A stretch of DNA of 32,403 nt from an uncultured Collinsella sp. (lineage in GTDB: Bacteria > Actinomycetota > Coriobacteriia > Coriobacteriales > Coriobacteriaceae). This document shows positions 7,304-14,503 of this stretch, one piece after another. Every line of letters starts with the position of its first letter. Positions within the stretch are counted from its first letter, which is position 1. The stretch covers positions 1 to 32,403 of the forward strand of contig CAJKFS010000027.1 of NCBI GenBank assembly GCA_905199225.1, in the 5' to 3' direction. A program made the translations under genes and the position numbers. Under the pieces are notes generated by a model, which searched no databases, was not told the origin of the DNA, and saw only the letters and a list, made by a program, of their open reading frames with translations.

Positions 7304-8152
7304 ATGCCAAGTTGGAACATTCATATCGCTCAGACGGAGCGTTTGCTGGAGCGCACCGGTGCGCTTGCCAATAGCGTGCGCGACCGCAATGCCTTTTTGT
7401 TTGGCTGCGTGGTTCCGGATATCTTCGTGGGCTATATGGTCCCTGGCATCGCCGATCCCATCCCGTACCGTATCACGCATTTTGCCAAGCCTGAGCCTAT
7501 CCCTAAGCCGCGCGAGCATGAGTTTTGGGACACCTATGTGGCGCCGCTGCTCAAAGGGGCGCCTGTTGGTACGCCGGCTGCCGCGACCTCGATTGCCGAG
7601 GAACGCGAGCGACTCAATCGGGTACATTATCCCCAACGCTACAAGGATGCCGAGCCGGTTGCCGGTCCCGGTGCTAGCGAGCTTTCGCTCGCGCCCGATG
7701 ACGTGGCACAGTCGCTGCTCGATCTGACGCTGGGCGTTTGGTCTCACCTCGTGGCCGATACCGTGTGGAATACGCGCGTGAATCAGTATCTGGAGGCGCA
7801 CGGCGGCAAGCCGTGCGAGGAATTCCGCATTAAAAAGCAAGGCGACTTTGACTGGTTTGGCAAGACGCTCGGCATTGTTTCTATCCCGCGTGCGACCGAT
7901 CGCCTGTATACCGCGGCGGCCCAGTTTGGTCAGTATTCGATTCCGCAAGATTATGTGCTCAAGACCATTGGCGTCATGCACGAGATTGTACGCGAAAACC
8001 CCGGCGAGCCCGATCATCCGCCGTATCGCTTGCTAACCGAGGAGTTTTTCGATGCAACGTTTACCGAGGTCGTCGAGCTAACCGAGACGGGTTTTGCCGA
8101 GCGCGTGGCCGCTCCCGGCACGCCCGCGCTGCCCCTGATTGCTAGCTGCTAG
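7304..8152 (+). CDS. zinc-dependent phospholipase C family protein
   Basis: Member of the Zn-dependent phospholipase C fold family; members of this cytoplasmic subgroup are uncharacterised hydrolases, so the substrate is unknown. 282 residues, mostly helical, no signal peptide. Visible metal-site candidates are W4 and H7 in MPSWNIHI, D in FGCVVPDIFVGY, H in ITHFAKP, and H and D in GVWSHLVADTVWN, the last being the most typical motif. ATG 7304 follows GGGGGTGG; an in-frame ATG at 7292 would add four residues and be nearly leaderless. Its stop overlaps that of the convergent gene at 8149. Family assignment is good; function is inference only. Confidence 0.75.
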   Translation: MPSWNIHIAQTERLLERTGALANSVRDRNAFLFGCVVPDIFVGYMVPGIADPIPYRITHFAKPEPIPKPREHEFWDTYVAPLLKGAPVGTPAAATSIAEERERLNRVHYPQRYKDAEPVAGPGASELSLAPDDVAQSLLDLTLGVWSHLVADTVWNTRVNQYLEAHGGKPCEEFRIKKQGDFDWFGKTLGIVSIPRATDRLYTAAAQFGQYSIPQDYVLKTIGVMHEIVRENPGEPDHPPYRLLTEEFFDATFTEVVELTETGFAERVAAPGTPALPLIASC

Positions 8153-9222
8153 CTGGCCGGCCCGGCAGTGAATAGCTCAACCCAATCGACAAGTAGCTCT
8201 TGCCGTAAGGTATCTTCGGCAATGCGCTCCTGTTTGGTCTTTGGGGTGTAGGAAAGTCCAGCCTTTTTATGGATGAGCTCGGCTATGTGGTCGAAGCTCT
8301 TCTCATCCTTAATCTGGCCAAAGGTAATTTGGATGACGTCGTAGCCCATGCTTGTGAGCGCGGTGGCGCGCTCGGCATCGGAGAGGCTCGCGGCTTCGCT
8401 GCCGTGGGCGGAGCGGCCTTGGCATTCAAGGATGACACCCATGCTGTCGGTGGCGCTTTCGATGAGGATATCGGCGTAGCAGCAGGTTTTGTCATACAGC
8501 GAGCGCGCGGCGTCGCTGAGTGGGATGCGCACGTTGTTTGCGATGTTGATGCCCATGCCGCCCTCGTCGCGGGGGAGCGAGATAAGCATGGAGGTCTGTA
8601 CTTCGAAGGGCGAGGCGGTCTGTCCTGTCATGCGTTCGGCGGCCCAGCGGAGCTGCTTAACACCGCGCAGGCCTGCGGCCTGCTTGGCGAACGCGGCGAT
8701 ATCCGCTGTGGAAAGAAGCGGCGTGCGCTTCCACAGGTTGGTATCCTTGCCGTTGACGTCGATAACCCGCTCCCAGCCGCAGTTGGGTGGAATGAGCTTA
8801 AGCGAAATAGCTTCATCAAGTTGCTGTTGCGTACGTTTGCAAGGCGTGAACACCGCGAAGGAGCTGCACATCTCATAACAAGCCATAAGCAGCTGGCTGC
8901 GTGAGACCTGCGTAGCAAGGTTGAGCAGTGTGAACTCGGGCGATGTGACATCAAACCCATGCTCAGTTTGCCTAAACGACCCGGGAGGCGGCTCTTGGGT
9001 TAGCAGACGGCTATGAAATAGCTTTCCGTTCGCGCGCTGTTTTCTTTCGCCCACGAATCTCCAAACTGGTGTGCCGAGCAAGTCTTTAATTACTGGTTGT
9101 TTTGAGTAATGCACCAAGCGATGGTCATGGTCGGGCGGCAGGATTGCCGGATAGAGTCCTAGTATCTGGGGCGGGATGCGATAGTACTGAAAAGCTGTGG
9201 GTCCGCAAGCGAGAAATGACAT
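8149..9222 (-). CDS. AbiEi/DUF559-like protein with a C-terminal endonuclease-like domain
   Basis: An orphan 357-residue protein. The N-terminus (CGPTAFQYYRIPP) and the middle (TSPEFTLLNLAT) resemble actinobacterial AbiEi-like/DUF559 proteins. The C-terminal 110 residues look like a PD-(D/E)XK (Vsr/DUF559) fold: D251 in YADILIE, E266-x-Q268 in VILECQGRSAHG, D282 and R285 in SDAERATAL, then GYDVIQITFGQI. The usual lysine of E-x-K is glutamine here, a common variation. No partner antitoxin or methylase is adjacent. The start ATG (complement of 9220-9222) has only a weak ribosome binding site. Function is unknown; defence or toxin-antitoxin related roles have been suggested for relatives. Confidence 0.7.
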   Translation of the reverse strand: MSFLACGPTAFQYYRIPPQILGLYPAILPPDHDHRLVHYSKQPVIKDLLGTPVWRFVGERKQRANGKLFHSRLLTQEPPPGSFRQTEHGFDVTSPEFTLLNLATQVSRSQLLMACYEMCSSFAVFTPCKRTQQQLDEAISLKLIPPNCGWERVIDVNGKDTNLWKRTPLLSTADIAAFAKQAAGLRGVKQLRWAAERMTGQTASPFEVQTSMLISLPRDEGGMGINIANNVRIPLSDAARSLYDKTCCYADILIESATDSMGVILECQGRSAHGSEAASLSDAERATALTSMGYDVIQITFGQIKDEKSFDHIAELIHKKAGLSYTPKTKQERIAEDTLRQELLVDWVELFTAGPAS

Positions 9223-9268
9223 GGCAATCCGATCGTTCGAGCGTTGTTTGGGCTAGAAAGGCTATCGG

Positions 9269-9398
9269 TTTCGGAAGTGCGGGGAAAAAGACAAACAGGC
9301 AAAGCACAAGCGGTATTTGAGCCAACTTTATCAGGGGTTTTGTTGAAATAAAAGGGCTTGTGCTCGGGGGTAAGCAATTTTTCCCCGCACTTCCGAAA
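9269..9398. repeat. 130-bp element bounded by 21-bp perfect inverted repeats
   Basis: Arms at 9269-9289 and 9378-9398 are perfectly complementary (21 bp, core CGGAAGTGCGGGGAAAAA), and an inner pair, AGCACAAGC 9303-9311 with GCTTGTGCT 9356-9364, nests inside. The element could be a miniature inverted-repeat transposable element or a dispersed palindromic repeat; no clear target duplication is visible at the edges. It lies just upstream of the AbiEi/DUF559-like gene, in the gene-free stretch 9223-9577. Beyond it only a small hairpin (GCTAAA-ACGA-TTTAGC, about 9419-9434) is seen. Confidence 0.7.
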
Positions 9399-9573
9399 AC
9401 GCAATCAATTTGGACCTTGCTAAAACGATTTAGCAGCGTCGGTTAAGGTGTGGGTTTGCCACCGGGCGAACATTTTTTGCGCTTGGGACTTTATTCATTG
9501 GGTCTCGAAGGGTGGATTTCGCGCTTTTGGTAAAGAAACGAGTGTGCGTTTTGCCGTGCGCCGGCATTGGCAC

Positions 9574-9612
9574 AGAAAAAGGGCCCGGAAAGCGAAGCCT
9601 TCCGGGCCCTTT
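9574..9612 (-). terminator. terminator of the pyruvate kinase gene
   Basis: AAAGGGCCCGGAA (9578-9590) pairs perfectly with 9600-9612 (13 bp). Read on the minus strand the stem is followed by a run of T. It lies about 28 bases after the pyk stop. Confidence 0.9.
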
Positions 9613-9640
9613 GCAATGCAAATCTGCTTGCAAGTGCGAT

Positions 9641-11101
9641 TTAGCGCACCTGAGCGACGTAAGCGACGTTGGTCGAGGAGACCTTGTCCTCGAGCTGGAC
9701 GCTCATGCGGGGATCGCCGGCGGTGGCGACGGTCAGATCGCCAGCCTCGACGTAGCCGAGCTCCTTAGCGGTCTCGATCGCCTTGACGATCGTGCCGTTG
9801 ACGGTGCCCTGGGTGATCTCGGCCTGGTGCGGGATAACGCCCCAGTACATGATCATCTGCTGGACAGCCCACTCGTGGCGGGAGAACGCGCAGATCGGCA
9901 TGTTGGGACGGAAGTGCGAAATCAGGCGAGCGGTACGGCCGGTGGTCGTCGGCACGGTGATGCACTTGGCGCCAACGGTGGTGGCCATGTTCACAGCGGA
10001 CATACCCACAACGTTGTTGACGACGCGGGTGCCGTGAGCGTCAGCCGGAACCTCGAGCGGAGCGTGGGCCGGGAGGTACTTCTCGGTCTCCAGGGCGATG
10101 CTGGCCTGCATCTTCACGGCCTCGACCGGGTACTTACCGGCAGCGGACTCGCCGGACAGCATGACGGCGTCGGTGCCGTCGTAAATGGCGTTAGCGACGT
10201 CGGCAACCTCGGCGCGCGTCGGGCGCGGGTTCTGCTGCATGGAGTCGAGCATCTGCGTAGCGGTGATGACGGGCTTGTAGGCCGCGTTGCACTTGGCGAT
10301 GATCTCCTTCTGGATGTGCGGAACGAGCTCGGGCTTGATCTCGATGCCCAGGTCGCCACGGGCGACCATGATGCCGTCGGAAGCCTCGAGGATCTCGTCG
10401 AAGTTCTCGACGCCCAGGGCGCACTCGATCTTCGGGAAGATCGTCACGTGCTCGCCGCCGTTCTCGCGGCAAAGCTCGCGGATGCCGCGGACGGACTCGC
10501 CGTCGCGGATGAAGGAAGCGGCGATGTAGTCGATGTTCTCGGTCAGGCCAAAGAGGATGTCCTGACGATCGCGCTCGGTGATGGCGGGCAGCGAGATGTT
10601 GACGTTGGGCATGTTGACGCCCTTGCGCTCGCCGATCAGGCCGTCGTTCTTAACGACGCAGGTCATGTCCTGGCCGTCGACGGACTCGACCTCGAGGGCA
10701 ACCAGGCCGTCATCGATCAGGATGAGGGAGCCCTTCTCGACCTCGGAGGGCAGAGCCAGGTAGTCGAGGGAGATGTGCTCAGAGGTGCCGTGGAAATCCT
10801 CGGTCGTGGGCTGAGCGGTGACGACGATCTTGTCGCCGGTCTTGACGGCAACCTTCTTGCCGTCGACCAGAAGGCCGGTGCGGACCTCGGGGCCCTTGGT
10901 GTCGAGCAGGATGCCGACGGGCATACCGAGCTCCTTGGAAATACGACGGACGCGCTCGATGCGACCGTGGTGCTCGTCGTAGGAGCCGTGCGAGAAGTTA
11001 AAACGGGCGACGTTCATGCCCGCCTTGATCATCTCGCGGATGGTCTCGTCGCTATCGCAGGCGGGACCCATGGTGCATACAATCTTGGTGCGCTTGTACA
11101 T
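9641..11101 (-). CDS. pyk: pyruvate kinase
   Basis: Final ATP-forming step of glycolysis: phosphoenolpyruvate + ADP to pyruvate + ATP, cytoplasmic. 486 residues, normal length. The N-terminal barrel opens with TKIVCTMGPA and NVARFNFSHG (substrate and metal site), followed by the catalytic strand IFPKIECALG, the metal-binding DGIMVARGDLG, and the signature KPVITATQMLDSMQ. ADAVMLSGE-type loop (GTDAVMLSGESAAGKYP) precedes the C-terminal allosteric domain (TGRTARLISHFRPNMP). The start has GGAGG six bases upstream. Monocistronic: it has its own -10 element and terminator, and is divergent from the cation ATPase. Confidence 0.97.
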   Translation of the reverse strand: MYKRTKIVCTMGPACDSDETIREMIKAGMNVARFNFSHGSYDEHHGRIERVRRISKELGMPVGILLDTKGPEVRTGLLVDGKKVAVKTGDKIVVTAQPTTEDFHGTSEHISLDYLALPSEVEKGSLILIDDGLVALEVESVDGQDMTCVVKNDGLIGERKGVNMPNVNISLPAITERDRQDILFGLTENIDYIAASFIRDGESVRGIRELCRENGGEHVTIFPKIECALGVENFDEILEASDGIMVARGDLGIEIKPELVPHIQKEIIAKCNAAYKPVITATQMLDSMQQNPRPTRAEVADVANAIYDGTDAVMLSGESAAGKYPVEAVKMQASIALETEKYLPAHAPLEVPADAHGTRVVNNVVGMSAVNMATTVGAKCITVPTTTGRTARLISHFRPNMPICAFSRHEWAVQQMIMYWGVIPHQAEITQGTVNGTIVKAIETAKELGYVEAGDLTVATAGDPRMSVQLEDKVSSTNVAYVAQVR

Positions 11102-11164
11102 TCAGACCTCCATCTGACATCGTCTTGCGCTGATAGATAAACCATAAGAAATAAAACCGAGTTG

Positions 11165-11170
11165 ATTATA
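11165..11170 (-). promoter_or_regulatory. -10 element of the pyruvate kinase promoter
   Basis: On the minus strand this reads TATAAT, a consensus -10, about 65 bases before the pyk start codon. No clear -35 is found at the right distance. Confidence 0.5.
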
Positions 11171-11394
11171 ACGAAATGGCGTCCGAATACCCCAAAAAAT
11201 CGACCGTATGCCGAATTAGAAGTTCATTTTTTGCGGAAAAACGGTATATGCAAAAACTTTACCAACCGTTCTAACCGCTGCTATCTGGGTGATATTTCAA
11301 TTTGATGATGCGCCGAAGAAAAAACGTTTTATCAGTATTGAGCATCACACGGTCTGCACCGTTGCTTATGGACCATATTTCCAAATGGATTGTT
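11171..11394. other. AT-rich divergent intergenic stretch
   Basis: Between the two divergent promoters lies an AT-rich stretch unlike the surrounding coding DNA. Two similar short segments are visible, TCGACCGTATGCCG near 11200 and AAACGGTATATGC near 11240, both containing CGTATGC-like cores; no ORF of note and no strong hairpin were found. It may hold upstream activator sites for either gene. Confidence 0.3.
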
Positions 11395-11424
11395 TTGGCT
11401 AGACGCGTTGCTTTGGGGTACCAT
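11395..11424 (+). promoter_or_regulatory. promoter of the cation ATPase gene
   Basis: TTGGCT (11395-11400) and TACCAT (11419-11424) are separated by 18 bases. Transcription would start near 11431, immediately before the first hairpin of the structured leader. Confidence 0.45.
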
Positions 11425-11438
11425 AGCTCCACTATCAA

Positions 11439-11536
11439 CTGCCGCTCAGCACGGCAGCCTTGATGAGCCCTTGCCCTTCTCCTGGGAATTATGATCGGGC
11501 ATCAATCTGCTGAGTGGCCCGAATCCCAGGAGGGGA
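11439..11536 (+). promoter_or_regulatory. structured 5' leader with kissing loop and sequestered ribosome binding site
   Basis: Hairpin 1 is CTGCCG-CTCAGCA-CGGCAG (11439-11457). Downstream, CTCCTGGGA (11479-11487) pairs with TCCCAGGAG (11524-11532), which covers the Shine-Dalgarno AGGAGGGG of the ATPase gene; within it TCGGGC 11495-11500 pairs with GCCCGA 11517-11522. The seven-base loop of hairpin 1 (CTCAGCA) is exactly complementary to TGCTGAG (11508-11514) in the second loop. This looks like a translation-controlling riboswitch or similar element. It does not match the yybP-ykoY, M-box or NiCo consensus as I know them. Confidence 0.6.
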
Positions 11537-11542
11537 CTCTAT

Positions 11543-14224
11543 ATGCAAAAGGAATACCTGTCCGCCGCGGCGGAGGTGCTCAGCGACCAAGGTGTCGATG
11601 AGAACCTCGGCCTGAGCGACGACGAGGCGTCGTCGCGCCTCGCTAAGACAGGCCCTAACAAGCTCGAGGAAGCCGAGAAGACGCCGCTGTGGGAGCGCTT
11701 CTTTGAGCAGATGGCCGACCCCATGGTCATCATGCTGATCGTTGCCGCCGTCATCAGCGCGCTCACGGGCATGGTCAAGGGCGAGGCGGACTTTGCCGAT
11801 GTCGCCATCATCATGTTCGTCGTTATCGTCAACTCGGTGCTGGGCGTGGTCCAGGAGGCTAAAAGCGAGGAGGCTCTCGAGGCCCTGCAGGAGATGAGCG
11901 CGGCGCAGTCCAAGGTGCTGCGCGACGGCAAGCTCGTGCACCTGCCGAGCGCCGAGCTCGTGCCCGGTGACGTGATCATGCTCGAGGCGGGCGACTCCGT
12001 CCCGGCCGACTGCCGCGTGCTCGAGAGCGCCACGATGAAGATCGAGGAGGCCGCCCTTACCGGCGAGTCCGTGCCCGTCGAGAAGCATGCCAACGTGATC
12101 GAGCTCGCCGCCGGCACCGACGACGTGCCGCTCGGCGACCGCAAGAACATGTGCTACATGGGCTCCACCGTGGTGTACGGCCGTGGCCGCGCCGTCGTAG
12201 TCGGTACCGGTATGAACACCGAGATGGGTAAGATCGCCGGCGCCCTGGCCGAGGCCAAGGAAGAGCTCACGCCGCTGCAGGTGAAGCTTGCCGAGCTCAG
12301 CCGCATCCTCACTATCATGGTTATCGTCATCTGCGTCGTTATCTTTGGCGTCGACATCATCCGCCACGGCGTGGGCAACGTTCTCACCGACCCGACCGCG
12401 CTGCTCGATACCTTTATGGTCGCTGTCTCGCTTGCCGTCGCCGCCATCCCTGAGGGTCTGGTTGCCGTCGTGACTATCGTGCTTTCGCTCGGCGTGACCA
12501 AAATGGCCAAGCGCCAGGCGATTATCCGCAAGCTCTCTGCCGTCGAGACCCTTGGCTGCACGCAGACCATCTGCTCCGACAAGACCGGTACCCTTACCCA
12601 AAACAAGATGACCGTCGTCAAGCACGAGCTCGCTGCGCCTAAGGAGAAGTTCCTGGCCGGTATGGCGCTGTGCTCCGATGCCCAGTGGGACGAGGACCTG
12701 GGCGAGGCCGTTGGTGAGCCGACTGAGTGCGCGCTCGTCAACGATGCCGGCAAGGCTGGTCTTACTGGCCTGACTGCCGAGCACCCGCGCGTGGGCGAGG
12801 CCCCGTTCGACTCGGGCCGTAAGATGATGTCCGTGGTCGTCGAGACCCTGGATGGCGAGTACGAGCAGTACACCAAGGGCGCGCCCGACGTGGTGATCGG
12901 CCTGTGCACCCATATCTACGAGGGCGATAAGGTTGTCCCCCTGACCGAGGAACGTCGTGTCGAGCTCGTGGCCGCCAACAAGGCCATGGCCGACGAGGCC
13001 CTGCGCGTGCTGGCGCTGGCAAGCCGCACCTACACCGAGGTCCCGGCCGACTGCAGTCCCGCCGCGCTCGAGCATGACCTGGTCTTCTGCGGCCTGTCCG
13101 GCATGATTGACCCGGTTCGTCCCGAGGTCGCCGACGCCATCCGCGAGGCGCACGATGCCGGTATCCGCACCGTCATGATCACGGGCGACCACATCGACAC
13201 CGCCGTGGCCATCGCCAAGCAGCTGGGCATCGTCACCGATCGCAGCCATGCCATCACCGGTGCCGACCTCGATCGCATGAGCGACGAGGAACTCGACGCG
13301 CACATCGAGGACTACGGCGTGTACGCCCGCGTCCAGCCCGAGCACAAGACACGCATCGTCGAGGCTTGGAAGTCGCGCGACCAGATCGTGGCCATGACGG
13401 GCGACGGCGTCAACGACGCCCCGTCCATCAAGCGCGCCGACATCGGCGTCGGTATGGGCATCACCGGCACCGACGTCACCAAGAACGTTGCCGACATGGT
13501 GCTTGCCGACGACAACTTCGCCACCATCATCGGTGCCTGCGAAGAGGGCCGTCGCATCTACGACAACATCCGCAAGGTCATCCAGTTCCTGCTTTCGGCC
13601 AACCTTGCTGAGGTGTTCTCGGTGTTTATCGCCACGCTCATCGGCTTTACCATCTTCCAGCCGGTGCAGCTGCTGTGGGTGAACCTGGTCACCGACTGCT
13701 TCCCCGCGCTCGCGCTGGGCATGGAGGATGCCGAGGGCGACATCATGAAGCGCAAGCCGCGCAACGCCAAGGACGGCGTCTTTGCCGGACATATGGGTCT
13801 GGACTGCGTGGTCCAGGGCCTGATCATCACCGTGCTGGTGCTGGCGAGCTTCTTTGTGGGCGTGTACTTTGACATGGGCTACATCCACATCGCCGATATG
13901 ATCGCCGGCAATGCCGACGAGGAAGGCGTGATGATGGCCTTCATCACGCTCAACATGGTCGAGATTTTCCACTGCTTCAATATGCGCAGCCGTCGTGCGT
14001 CGCTGTTCACCATGAAAAAGCAGAACAAGTGGCTGTGGGCTTCCGCCGCGCTGGCACTGGTGCTGACGGTGATCGTGACCGTGCAGCCGACGCTTGCCGA
14101 GATGTTCTTTGGCCCTGTGACGCTTGAGCTCAAGGGCGTTCTTGCCGCTTTGGGCCTGGCCTTCCTGATCATCCCGCTGATGGAGATCTACAAGGCGATC
14201 ATGCGCGCGGTCGAGAAAGAGTAA
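11543..14224 (+). CDS. P-type calcium-transporting ATPase (SERCA-like, P2A)
   Basis: Membrane pump that exports a divalent cation, probably Ca2+, at the cost of ATP. 893 residues, normal for the family. In order: N-terminal cation ATPase domain; first helices at about 60-100; actuator motif LTGESVP; M4 with AAIPEGL (Ca-ligand Glu); phosphorylation site DKTGTLTQN; nucleotide-binding KGAPDVV; hinge TGDGVND; M5 with SANLAEV; M6 with LWVNLVTDCFPALALG; further helices to the end. The M5 Asn/Glu and M6 Asn/Asp are those of SERCA, so both Ca sites may be present; Mn2+ transport is an alternative. ATG 11543 follows AGGAGGGG, which the upstream RNA can hide. Confidence 0.92.
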   Translation: MQKEYLSAAAEVLSDQGVDENLGLSDDEASSRLAKTGPNKLEEAEKTPLWERFFEQMADPMVIMLIVAAVISALTGMVKGEADFADVAIIMFVVIVNSVLGVVQEAKSEEALEALQEMSAAQSKVLRDGKLVHLPSAELVPGDVIMLEAGDSVPADCRVLESATMKIEEAALTGESVPVEKHANVIELAAGTDDVPLGDRKNMCYMGSTVVYGRGRAVVVGTGMNTEMGKIAGALAEAKEELTPLQVKLAELSRILTIMVIVICVVIFGVDIIRHGVGNVLTDPTALLDTFMVAVSLAVAAIPEGLVAVVTIVLSLGVTKMAKRQAIIRKLSAVETLGCTQTICSDKTGTLTQNKMTVVKHELAAPKEKFLAGMALCSDAQWDEDLGEAVGEPTECALVNDAGKAGLTGLTAEHPRVGEAPFDSGRKMMSVVVETLDGEYEQYTKGAPDVVIGLCTHIYEGDKVVPLTEERRVELVAANKAMADEALRVLALASRTYTEVPADCSPAALEHDLVFCGLSGMIDPVRPEVADAIREAHDAGIRTVMITGDHIDTAVAIAKQLGIVTDRSHAITGADLDRMSDEELDAHIEDYGVYARVQPEHKTRIVEAWKSRDQIVAMTGDGVNDAPSIKRADIGVGMGITGTDVTKNVADMVLADDNFATIIGACEEGRRIYDNIRKVIQFLLSANLAEVFSVFIATLIGFTIFQPVQLLWVNLVTDCFPALALGMEDAEGDIMKRKPRNAKDGVFAGHMGLDCVVQGLIITVLVLASFFVGVYFDMGYIHIADMIAGNADEEGVMMAFITLNMVEIFHCFNMRSRRASLFTMKKQNKWLWASAALALVLTVIVTVQPTLAEMFFGPVTLELKGVLAALGLAFLIIPLMEIYKAIMRAVEKE

Positions 14225-14235
14225 TGTTCCTGTCC

Positions 14236-14330
14236 GGGCCCGACCGCCTGCGGGGTTTCCACGGGCACGTCCTCGCCGCTTTGCGGCTGCGGGATGTGCC
14301 CTTAGGAAACCCCTCCCGGCGGGCGGGCCC
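14236..14330. repeat. long hairpin repeat, copy B
   Basis: Same design as the repeat at 4201-4293: 14236-14248 with 14318-14330 (12 of 13 pairs), 14252-14260 with 14305-14313 (9 bp), and 14263-14272 with 14292-14301 (10 bp). The tip shares CGTCCTCGCC and GCGGCTGCGGGATG with copy A. Stem differences between the copies occur on both sides so that pairing is kept. It sits 11 bases after the ATPase stop, as copy A does after pheT. Confidence 0.75.
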
Positions 14331-14390
14331 TGCGGTATCCTTGCTGGCTTTTCTCCCGCGCGGATGATAAAGGGCTGAGGGAAAGTTTGT

Positions 14391-14424
14391 GAGCTGGTCG
14401 GGCTTTGCCCGGCCAGCTCTTTTT
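14391..14424 (+). terminator. terminator after the cation ATPase gene
   Basis: GAGCTGGTCGGGC (14391-14403) pairs with 14407-14419 (13 bp, one G-U), a three-T loop, followed by five T. The 3' arm and T-tract are repeated in the tandem copy that follows. Confidence 0.85.
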
Positions 14425-14461
14425 GATTTAGGGCTTTGCCCGGCCAGCTCTTTTTGATTTA
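14400..14461. repeat. tandem duplication of a 31-bp unit covering half a terminator
   Basis: The 31-base unit beginning GGGCTTTGCCCGGCCAGCTC at 14400-14430 is repeated exactly at 14431-14461. It contains the loop, 3' arm and T-tract of the terminator but not the full 5' arm, so one 5' arm can choose between two 3' arms. The second copy also supplies the probable -35 and the start of the -10 of the next gene. Confidence 0.85.
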
Positions 14462-14465
14462 AAAT
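14436..14465 (+). promoter_or_regulatory. promoter of rsgA
   Basis: TTGCCC (14436-14441) and TAAAAT (14460-14465) are spaced by 18 bases. Both boxes are made by the second copy of the 31-bp duplication or its junction. Confidence 0.45.
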
Positions 14466-14503
14466 ACCTGCTCAGTTGTGATTTATGGTGCTGGGAGGCG
14501 CTT

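Noticed and set aside
8149..8152. Overlapping stops of convergent genes (CTAG)
   Set aside because: Real but ordinary in compact genomes; no function need be assumed.
9512..11140. 542-codon plus-strand ORF opposite pyruvate kinase
   Set aside because: Antisense shadow of a certain gene; repetitive Asp/Gly/Leu/Val composition typical of the reverse of high-GC coding DNA, no family similarity.
11491..11601. Upstream ORF overlapping the ATPase start (ATG 11491)
   Set aside because: No good ribosome binding site and its bases are accounted for by the hairpin structure; kept only as a remote possibility.
11489..13972. 827-codon minus-strand ORF opposite the cation ATPase
   Set aside because: Antisense shadow: His/Asp-rich reverse-complement composition and no domain; the plus-strand ATPase is intact.
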